This document shows positions 55,291-60,202 of a stretch of DNA of 60,202 nucleotides, piece by piece (position 1 is the first letter of the stretch; each line of letters begins with the position of its first letter). The translations under genes were made by a program, and so were the position numbers. The stretch covers positions 1 through 60,202 of IMG/VR virus record IMGVR_UViG_3300004369_000751. One strand, given 5' to 3'. Origin of the DNA: a virus. The notes below the pieces were generated by a model. That model searched no databases. It had not been told where the DNA came from and saw only the letters and a program-made list of their open reading frames with translations.

Positions 55291-55777
55291 AGCTCATCAC
55301 TGCTAAGTGTCCATTGTACTCCTGACCTCTATTGAGAACCCAAGAGTACTCGACAACAGATATTCTTTTTGTGTTCGTAGCAATCAGGTCAATTGTGTTG
55401 TAGCAAACGAGTGCATCGTAAAAGTCTTTGAACACATCATACACATCATCATCTGTGAAGACGTAGTAGTAGTAAATGATGTCTGACTCATCATCCAAGT
55501 GATGAATGTTTGACCAATCGGCCAAGTCCTGCTCTGTCAATGGATAGTAGGTCTTCCTGCCATACAACCCACAGATTGCCTCCCAAAACTTCCGACCTTC
55601 AGCAGATGCTGACCATGGGAATCCCCCAAAAAGTATTTGGTTGCCTCCAATCCATCGAGGATTGTCTTCATTGAGCCAATCTAAGCCTGCTTGTACTCCT
55701 CTCCACTTTAACGTGTTTTGGACAAATGACTCAGCAATTGTCTCTTCTAACTGCGAAATAAAATCAATCGGTCTCAT
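55277..55777 (-). CDS. unknown 166-aa protein
   Basis: An acidic, aromatic-rich protein with many Trp and Tyr (for example DNPRWIGGNQILFGGFPWSA). No domain is recognised. It overlaps both operon neighbours by a few bases. An Asp/Tyr-rich middle region suggests a compact soluble protein. Confidence 0.6.
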   Translation of the reverse strand: MRPIDFISQLEETIAESFVQNTLKWRGVQAGLDWLNEDNPRWIGGNQILFGGFPWSASAEGRKFWEAICGLYGRKTYYPLTEQDLADWSNIHHLDDESDIIYYYYVFTDDDVYDVFKDFYDALVCYNTIDLIATNTKRISVVEYSWVLNRGQEYNGHLAVMSYDFS

Positions 55778-56010
55778 AGGTTTCTGATTATGTTTTGGAT
55801 TTGAATGAATGAAAGGTTTACCTCATCTTCCGACAGGTAGTAGGTAATGCCCATGTCTATTCTGTAGGCTTCATCGGAAACGAATGCTCCGCTTACGTTC
55901 ATAAGAGCATCAGCAAGAGCCACAACGGACAGGTGATGCTCAATTCCATCAACGAAGACTACATACAAGGGATAGGCTTTCCCTTTGAAAATGATTCTCT
56001 CTGTGTTCAT
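55774..56010 (-). CDS. unknown 78-aa protein
   Basis: A small alpha/beta protein starting with TERIIFKGKAYPLYVVFVDG, with a helical second half. ATGA overlaps link it to both neighbours. No family is recognised. Confidence 0.6.
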   Translation of the reverse strand: MNTERIIFKGKAYPLYVVFVDGIEHHLSVVALADALMNVSGAFVSDEAYRIDMGITYYLSEDEVNLSFIQIQNIIRNL

Positions 56011-56501
56011 GATTCTTTATTGAAGTGATTGTTAAAGATTTCTTCTGCAATGTAGTTCGCTGAACTAAGATGTCCGCGGAGAATCCGAATCGAACTGACT
56101 TCTCTATTACCAACAATCTTGCCTGCTGTGTCTGTGAATATCATGCGATTCGCAAAATGTAGGATTCGCAAGGTCTCTTCGTTGTGGTCTGTGCAGTCCC
56201 ATCTGCCATTGTCTATGTAGTAGATAGGCTCAGAAACGTCTCCGTAGACCTCAACAAATGCTCCATCCAAGCTACATTCCAATGGCTCATATCCTCCGAA
56301 GGAGTAGTCTCTGCCATCAAAGACAAACTTGAATCCGCGACCTACGATACCCATGGCCGGCAAAGCACCCTCGTGAGACCATTCATCACCATCGATGTTT
56401 ACTTTGAAAATCGGAAGGATGTCCCGACCATCTTCTGCATCAGCCAACACTAAGGATTGGTAGTTAGACTCGATGCTGTGTTCAATTACAAGTTTTCTCA
56501 T
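56007..56501 (-). CDS. unknown 164-aa protein behind a tRNA-like leader
   Basis: An acidic protein with strand-rich N-terminal and middle parts (GRGFKFVFDGRDYSFGGYEP) and a helical C-terminus. It is the first gene of the leftward 56501-54548 operon. A tRNA-like element lies in its leader, ending 23 bases before the start codon, with a promoter just upstream of that element. Confidence 0.6.
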   Translation of the reverse strand: MRKLVIEHSIESNYQSLVLADAEDGRDILPIFKVNIDGDEWSHEGALPAMGIVGRGFKFVFDGRDYSFGGYEPLECSLDGAFVEVYGDVSEPIYYIDNGRWDCTDHNEETLRILHFANRMIFTDTAGKIVGNREVSSIRILRGHLSSANYIAEEIFNNHFNKES

Positions 56502-56524
56502 TTTGATTTAAATTTAAAGGTTAG

Positions 56525-56606
56525 TGTGGCTTTCGGACTCGAACCGAAGGAAGAGTCTCTTCGAAGAGACGCAAATTGCTGCTAATCATTCCGACCATCA
56601 ACCACT
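56525..56606 (-). ncRNA. tRNA-like leader element 1
   Basis: On the minus strand the T arm TTCGG-TTCGAGT-CCGAA is perfect. The 3' AGCCACA can pair with the 5' AGTGGTT at six of seven positions. The body contains the palindromic hairpin GCGTCTCTTCGAAGAGACTC where a long variable arm would lie. No convincing D or anticodon arm is found. A TTG-N20-AACCTTTG promoter predicts a start exactly at its 5' end. It is followed by CTAAC, as in the other two elements. Confidence 0.6.
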
Positions 56607-56609
56607 ACA

Positions 56610-56640
56610 CAAAGGTTGGGAATGTATGGGACATTAGCAA
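56610..56640 (-). promoter_or_regulatory. promoter of tRNA-like element 1
   Basis: TTG (plus 56638-56640), a 20-bp spacer and AACCTTTG (plus 56610-56617, one mismatch to TAnnTTTG). The predicted start lies about 4 bases on, at 56606. Confidence 0.6.
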
Positions 56641-56675
56641 TAGCCAAATGCCCCATAATTCTTAAGAATTGTTAA

Positions 56676-56900
56676 TTAAATTGAAATGGTTTCGATGTCT
56701 TGAATAAACGTGATGTGAGCATTTGGGAAACGATTTTCTAATGCATAGACCAAAGAATCATTGTCATACTCTTCGTAGCCATCTCGCTCTTGGTTGACCA
56801 ATGGAGTGATTACTTCGACAATGTCCTGTTCGCTCAGGTCTGTCAGCAGATAGAAATCTTCTTCTTCAAATGCTGTTGTGTTGATTCTGAAAATGTTCAT
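56676..56900 (-). CDS. unknown 74-aa acidic protein
   Basis: The start at 56900 is preferred because it follows the same leader (a TTAACACCTTAGAAACC-type sequence) as the gene upstream; an ATG at 56966 would overlap that gene by 53 bases. The product is acidic, with a DLSEQDIVEVITPLV helix and two strands. No family is recognised. Confidence 0.6.
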   Translation of the reverse strand: MNIFRINTTAFEEEDFYLLTDLSEQDIVEVITPLVNQERDGYEEYDNDSLVYALENRFPNAHITFIQDIETISI

Positions 56901-56913
56901 GGTTTCTAAGGTG

Positions 56914-57174
56914 TTAAAGGTTATTGTAATTGATTGATTTTTTAATTCTGTAGTAGTCATAAACATCTAATTCGTAGATGTCTCCCAAGTCTTCTTCGCT
57001 GACATACATTCTCTCGACCTGCTCACCTGAATGAAAGTGCAGGTAAAGGTCATACAATGTAGGGTAGATGATGGCTTCTCCATCTTTGATTAAGACGTGA
57101 ATGGCTGCTCCATTGTTATCGTGCCTGACTTCGTATGTCCTGTCGGCTTTGTCAAAATGCTCGTTATGAATCAT
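56914..57174 (-). CDS. unknown 86-aa protein
   Basis: A beta-rich acidic protein with RTYEVRHDNNGAAIHVLIKD at the start and an aromatic, Asp-rich end. It precedes the 56900 gene by 13 bases and shares its leader type. No family is recognised. Confidence 0.6.
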   Translation of the reverse strand: MIHNEHFDKADRTYEVRHDNNGAAIHVLIKDGEAIIYPTLYDLYLHFHSGEQVERMYVSEEDLGDIYELDVYDYYRIKKSINYNNL

Positions 57175-57195
57175 GGTTTCTAAGGTATTAAGTGA

Positions 57196-57699
57196 TTACT
57201 CTTTTTCGTAGATAGCTTCGCCATTGGAGAATCTTCCGACACAACGCAAAGGTGTGCATCCGATTGTCCTGAATTGTGACTCAATTGATTGCGACAAATT
57301 GTAAAAATCCAAATGCATCTTCCTGTTAATCATGTCAGCCAATAGCTGCATAACATCAGGATGAGTCTCATCATTTACTGCATAGGAATTGCGCTCCATC
57401 ATGTACAAAATCATGTCTGTACTCGGCAATTCATCGGCATCAATTTCGCCAAAGCCATCGATGTAAAAGTTTAGTCTCCAATCCAAATTTCCTCCTCCAT
57501 AATATCCATGTCGCAAGACTGCCTTTACTTCAACAGAGAAATCAATTGATTCTCCATTTTCGGGATTGTAAACTACATTGTGCGAAACGTGACTCCAATC
57601 ATCAAAATCAAGTCCATCGTTCCGCAGGTCTTCGATTTGGTCATTGTCAAGAGCAAAGATTCTGCTCGCATTTTTGTTTTCAAAATTAGCTGTTGCCAT
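57196..57699 (-). CDS. unknown 167-aa protein
   Basis: An acidic protein with an Asp-rich N-terminal region, a Gly/Tyr-rich strand hairpin (LRHGYYGGGNLDWRLNFYID) and a helical C-terminal half. Its leader carries tandem TTAATCAC words ending 9 bases before the ATG. No domain is recognised. Confidence 0.6.
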   Translation of the reverse strand: MATANFENKNASRIFALDNDQIEDLRNDGLDFDDWSHVSHNVVYNPENGESIDFSVEVKAVLRHGYYGGGNLDWRLNFYIDGFGEIDADELPSTDMILYMMERNSYAVNDETHPDVMQLLADMINRKMHLDFYNLSQSIESQFRTIGCTPLRCVGRFSNGEAIYEKE

Positions 57700-57728
57700 A
57701 ATTGATAAGTGATTAAGTGATTAAGTGA

Positions 57729-58034
57729 TTATTTGCGATTGTCTTCAATTTCTCCATTGGAAGTCTCATAGTAGAGTACGTTACCATTGGCATCTTGCTG
57801 ATACTTTCCACAATAGCCATTGGAATCTTCAAAGCAGAGGGCTTTGCCATTGGCATCGTACTGCCGCTTTATCCAAAAGCCATTGGAAGTCTCAAAGTAG
57901 ATTACGTTACCATTGGCATCGTATTCGTACTTCTCCCAATAGCCATCGGAATTCTCAGAGTAGATTACTTTGCCATTGGAATCATAAAGCCGAAAGGGGA
58001 ATTCTTTTGCATTTAATTGATTTGCAATTGTCAT
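57729..58034 (-). CDS. YD-like repeat protein, copy 1
   Basis: This 101-aa protein consists almost entirely of ~20-residue repeats with the pattern YDANGNVIYFETSNGFWIK. It resembles Rhs/YD repeats and a repeat known in small phage proteins. It is a close paralogue of the protein at 58563-58931: same start (MTIANQLNAKEFPFRLYD vs MTIAEQLNATEFPFRLYD) and same end (DNRK). Repeat number differs. A tRNA-like element lies 35 bases upstream of its start. Function unknown; repeat proteins of this kind often bind partners. Confidence 0.8.
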   Translation of the reverse strand: MTIANQLNAKEFPFRLYDSNGKVIYSENSDGYWEKYEYDANGNVIYFETSNGFWIKRQYDANGKALCFEDSNGYCGKYQQDANGNVLYYETSNGEIEDNRK

Positions 58035-58069
58035 GATTGATAAGTGATTAAGTGATTAAAAAAAGTTAG

Positions 58070-58135
58070 CTGTGGCATCGGAATCGAACCGACCTTGCGT
58101 CTCTTCGAAGAGACTCTCAATCACCATGGCCACAA
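58070..58135 (-). ncRNA. tRNA-like leader element 2
   Basis: This 66-base element has a complete 7-bp acceptor-like stem (TTGTGGC with GCCACAG, one T-G pair), a T arm GTCGG-TTCGATT-CCGAT, and the palindromic hairpin GAGTCTCTTCGAAGAGACGC in the place of the anticodon arm. There is no D arm. CTAAC and a seven-T run follow, then the start of the YD-like gene 35 bases on. The length and layout match element 3. Confidence 0.6.
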
Positions 58136-58149
58136 GACCAATGAGCATC

Positions 58150-58542
58150 TTACTCCTGAGAAGGGAATTTGAAATACTGAAGGTCAAAAGCATCTACGTC
58201 TCCATACCAATCATGTCTGTAGATAAGATGTCCTTCCCATGACAAACCTACCTGATAAGCAAATGATATGGCATCCTGAGTAGTGTATGCAATCAGGGAA
58301 GACATGAATCTTCTGACATTCAAGTTAAAGCCAATGGTATCAGGTGAACAATCACTGATGAAGCTAACCACAAAGGTCTCTTCGGGTTTGCCATCCCATT
58401 CACCTAAATGAGTCTCTACAATGGCGTCCCATAGGCTAAAATGTATGCCTGCCAATTCCATTACTCTGCGGAATTCAGCATCCGAAAATGCTCCAAAGGG
58501 ATTGTTCTCCTTCCCGATGTTTAAAATTACTTGATTGTTCAT
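58150..58542 (-). CDS. unknown 130-aa protein
   Basis: A soluble alpha/beta protein with Trp-rich parts (HFSLWDAIVETHLGEWDGKP) and a C-terminal HDWYGDVDAFDLQYFKFP. No domain is recognised. It lies between the two YD-repeat paralogues, each preceded by a tRNA-like element, so the whole gene-plus-element block looks duplicated around it. Confidence 0.6.
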   Translation of the reverse strand: MNNQVILNIGKENNPFGAFSDAEFRRVMELAGIHFSLWDAIVETHLGEWDGKPEETFVVSFISDCSPDTIGFNLNVRRFMSSLIAYTTQDAISFAYQVGLSWEGHLIYRHDWYGDVDAFDLQYFKFPSQE

Positions 58543-58562
58543 AACTGATAGGTATTAAGTGA

Positions 58563-58931
58563 TTATTTGCGATTGTCTGTGATGTGGCCATTGGAATTCT
58601 CAGAGTAGATTACTTTGCCATTGGCATCGCGCTGATACTTCGCCCAATAGCTATTGGAATCTTCAAAGGAGAGGGCTTTGCCATTGGCATCGTACTGCCT
58701 CTTTATCCAAAAGCCCTTGGAATCTTCGTAGTAGATTACTTTACCATTGGCATCGTATTGATACTTTCCCCAATAGCCATCGGAATCTTCAGAGGAGAGT
58801 ACTTTGCCATTGGAATCGTACTCTAACTTCCTCCAATAGCCATCGGAATCTTCATAGTAGATTTCGTTCCCATTGGCATCATAAAGCCGAAAGGGGAATT
58901 CTGTTGCATTTAATTGTTCTGCGATTGTCAT
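58563..58931 (-). CDS. YD-like repeat protein, copy 2
   Basis: This 122-aa paralogue of the protein at 57729-58034 has one more ~20-residue repeat (five or so in total). Consensus units such as YDANGKVIYYEDSDGYWGK have recurrent Asn-Gly turns and Tyr/Trp. DNA repeats (CCATTGGCATCGTA-type words) underlie the protein repeats, so unit gain and loss by slippage is likely. A tRNA-like element lies 35 bases upstream of its start. Confidence 0.8.
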   Translation of the reverse strand: MTIAEQLNATEFPFRLYDANGNEIYYEDSDGYWRKLEYDSNGKVLSSEDSDGYWGKYQYDANGKVIYYEDSKGFWIKRQYDANGKALSFEDSNSYWAKYQRDANGKVIYSENSNGHITDNRK

Positions 58932-58966
58932 GATTGATAAGTGATTAAAGGGTTAAAAAAAGTTAG

Positions 58967-59031
58967 CAGCAGCATCGGACTCGAACCGATTTATCGTCTC
59001 TTCGAAGAGACTCTAAGAACCTTCACTGCTT
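58967..59031 (-). ncRNA. tRNA-like leader element 3
   Basis: This 65-base element has an acceptor-like stem AAGCAGT with GCTGCTG (six of seven pairs), a T arm ATCGG-TTCGAGT-CCGAT and the palindromic hairpin in the anticodon position. There is no D arm. CTAAC and a T run follow, then the start of the YD-repeat gene. It is an evident relative of element 2. Confidence 0.6.
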
Positions 59032-59051
59032 CCATCTCTCGGAAGAGACTC
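59032..59051. repeat. degenerate palindromic element
   Basis: CCATCTCTCGGAAGAGACTC, a decayed copy of the 20-bp palindrome. It abuts the stop of the small membrane-protein gene and element 3. Confidence 0.55.
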
Positions 59052-59196
59052 AGGCAAACAGATGCGTCATAATGACAGCATAGGCAAAGCCAATCAGGAT
59101 GATGCCCATTCCGATAACATAGGATTGGATTGTCGCTCTGCGATTCTCTGCGCGGAGTCTATCTTGCTCTCGCTCAAGGTCAAATGAATTGTTCAT
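59050..59196 (-). CDS. small membrane protein
   Basis: The start at 59196 gives 48 aa: a charged N-terminal helix (FDLEREQDRLRAENRRA) and one transmembrane helix (residues ~26-46). The longer frame to 59340 crosses a promoter and is not used. It is driven by the promoter at 59230-59260. Function unknown; host takeover or superinfection roles are possible for such proteins. Confidence 0.65.
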   Translation of the reverse strand: MNNSFDLEREQDRLRAENRRATIQSYVIGMGIILIGFAYAVIMTHLFA

Positions 59197-59229
59197 GGTT
59201 AAATGGATTAAATGGTTAAAAGGTATACA

Positions 59230-59260
59230 CAAAATTACTTCAGAACTTCGACATATGCAA
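59230..59260 (-). promoter_or_regulatory. leftward promoter with extended -33 element
   Basis: TTGCATATGTCGAAGTT (plus 59244-59260) contains the -33 TTG. A 20-bp spacer leads to a perfect -7 box TAATTTTG (plus CAAAATTA, 59230-59237). The first 17 bp are identical to the promoter at 53316-53346. Confidence 0.78.
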
Positions 59261-59303
59261 TAGGCAAAGATGCCGATTTTGTTAAGAATTGTTAAAGGTA
59301 GCA

Positions 59304-59323
59304 GAGTCTCCGCGAAGAGACTC
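59304..59323. repeat. palindromic element copy
   Basis: GAGTCTCCGCGAAGAGACTC between the junction-spanning gene and the promoter at 59230-59260. The centre is changed but the outer stem is kept. It may terminate the junction gene. Confidence 0.75.
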
Positions 59324-59343
59324 CGCATACCTTCACACATTCA

Positions 59344-60202
59344 TTACTTGGCAGCTACATAGAAGTGAGCAGGAGACTCGGCCTGATAGCTAAACCCTAC
59401 CTTCGCAATTAGCTTGCTCACAGATTCGCTCAGCTCTCCGCCATCCCCAAACACTACCTGACCTTTGTGCTCCACGTACTGCAAGTTATCGGTGTACAGC
59501 ACGTTTCCGCGTCCGACCTTGGTCTCTATTCCAATGGCATTCAAGACCTTCTGTAGCTCCTTGGCAGATACCTTGGCCTTGGTCGGTGTTTTGGCCTGCT
59601 CAATTTCCTTAATCCATTCCGCCTTGGCCTTAGCCTTAGCCTTAGCATCAGCAATGGACTTGGCCTGCTCCTTGGCCTGCTCCTTGGCATCAGCATCCGC
59701 CTTTGCCTTGGCATTCCGCTCATCCACAATCGGCAGCAGTGCAGTCAATTGGTCAATGACTTGCTGAAGGTCAGCGGATGTGAAATCTCCCCTAAATGCG
59801 ACCTCACCATTGGAATTTAATTGAACCTTTACAGATGCATCGGATAAATGCCAAGTTAGACTGCCGACATTGGTAGGTTTACCTTCACCTTCACCTTCAC
59901 CTTCACCTTCACCTTCACCTTCACCTTCACCTTCACCTTCTTCCGTCTCTTCGAGGAGACTCCTTTTGCTGAATTCCAATAGGTTGGTCACTGACCTTTC
60001 CACAGCAATTCCGCTCTCCTCTTCCCGAAGGTTTGCCCAATCGTTAAACTGCTCTAAGGTCTCACCTTCCAAAGATGCTGCCTGAATTAACTTGTAAGCC
60101 CATGACCGACTGAACCCATACAAAGGGAAAAGGTCGGCCTTTTTCAGACCTTCGGACTTAAGGGCAGCTTTCCCTTCCTTGGTGTCTGCCCAATTAGTAC
60201 CT
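59344..60202 (-). CDS. C-terminal part of junction-spanning HTH-like protein
   Basis: This is the main part of the ~346-aa protein that starts at 281 (or 218) on the other side of the junction. After the HTH-like N-terminal part come a Ser/Leu/Glu region with the in-frame palindrome peptide SLLEETE, a Glu-Gly dipeptide run coded by GGTGAA-type hexamers, and a beta-rich segment. A long Ala/Lys/Asp/Glu helix and a final domain (GRGNVLYTDNLQYVEHKGQ onward) follow. I infer a DNA-binding protein with a flexible hinge. Function unknown. Confidence 0.65.
   Translation of the reverse strand, partial: GTNWADTKEGKAALKSEGLKKADLFPLYGFSRSWAYKLIQAASLEGETLEQFNDWANLREEESGIAVERSVTNLLEFSKRSLLEETEEGEGEGEGEGEGEGEGEGEGKPTNVGSLTWHLSDASVKVQLNSNGEVAFRGDFTSADLQQVIDQLTALLPIVDERNAKAKADADAKEQAKEQAKSIADAKAKAKAKAEWIKEIEQAKTPTKAKVSAKELQKVLNAIGIETKVGRGNVLYTDNLQYVEHKGQVVFGDGGELSESVSKLIAKVGFSYQAESPAHFYVAAK
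59879..59941. repeat. hexamer tandem repeat (ACCTTC)n
   Basis: About ten perfect copies of a 6-bp unit code for Gly-Glu dipeptides in the junction-spanning protein. Such a run is prone to length change by slippage without frameshift. Confidence 0.9.
59943..59962. repeat. palindromic element inside the junction gene
   Basis: CCGTCTCTTCGAGGAGACTC, in frame as SLLEET, next to the Glu-Gly run. Third coding copy with this reading frame. Confidence 0.82.
60104..60202. repeat. terminal direct repeat, copy 2
   Basis: Exact repeat of bases 1-99; see copy 1. Confidence 0.9.

Noticed and set aside
57729-58931. CRISPR array suggested by regularly repeated words (CCATTGGCATCGTA type)
   Set aside because: The repeats are degenerate, spacers are also similar to each other, and both stretches are open reading frames of repeat proteins.
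59879-59941. Hexamer repeat as an iteron origin
   Set aside because: It is in frame in a gene and codes for a Glu-Gly linker, and a simple 6-bp period does not match iteron length.
45086-60103. Integrase, repressor/Cro pair, reverse transcriptase (DGR) or DNA polymerase
   Set aside because: I looked for their motifs among all long frames in both arms and saw none; a very divergent form cannot be excluded.

Overview
This window is a complete, circularly assembled genome of a tailed phage of Bacteroidota, about 60.1 kb. The first 99 bases (1-99) are repeated exactly as the last 99 (60104-60202), and one minus-strand gene reads straight through the junction, so the ends are an assembly cut. The host guess rests on many promoters of the Bacteroidota type (-7 box TAnnTTTG, often with a TTG 20 bp upstream), on A-rich leaders without Shine-Dalgarno sequences, and on proteins typical of Bacteroidota phages. 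There is no integrase, DNA polymerase or RNA polymerase, so the phage looks lytic and dependent on host polymerases. The virion genes (TerL, portal, scaffold, MCP, ring-like proteins, P22 gp10-like protein, three ejection-type proteins) suggest a podovirus with a crAss-like layout. That placement is inference.

Right arm, plus strand, about 0.85-45.1 kb. After a repeat-rich gene-free region come a phage chaperonin operon (GroEL, DUF3310 protein, GroES), a small antisense island (winged helix plus HNH nuclease), a run of very basic small proteins, a receptor-binding-like protein, and a lysis cassette (amidase, one-piece spanin, holin). Then follow fibre-like proteins, a long GroES-like protein and a 2OG-Fe(II) oxygenase. 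The morphogenesis block is putative TerS, TerL, portal, scaffold, MCP, connectors, a 1595-aa tail protein, Cys-rich tail proteins, a GNAT and two internal virion proteins. It ends with a 3804-aa polyvalent protein carrying two ART-like domains and a zincin motif.

Left arm, minus strand, about 60.1-45.1 kb. This holds replication and recombination genes (primase-helicase, SNF2-like helicase, SSB-like protein, RecE-like nuclease, DUF1071 annealing protein, two DnaA-domain-IV-like proteins, two small PD-(D/E)XK nucleases), a membrane lytic transglycosylase, a small zincin, many small unknown proteins, one tRNA-Leu-like gene and three tRNA-like elements just upstream of start codons.

The most unusual signals are non-coding. 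A ~160 bp element with paired ATGTCG/CGACAT sites at conserved spacing occurs twice, before groEL and before the primase-helicase. A 20-bp palindrome of the GCGTCTCTTCGAAGAGACTC type recurs about twelve times: in a terminator, inside tRNA-like elements, and in frame inside three proteins as the same peptide. Promoters also seem to fall into two classes: canonical -33/-7 promoters for groEL and the left arm, and -7-only promoters for the structural arm, several of which would give leaderless mRNAs.
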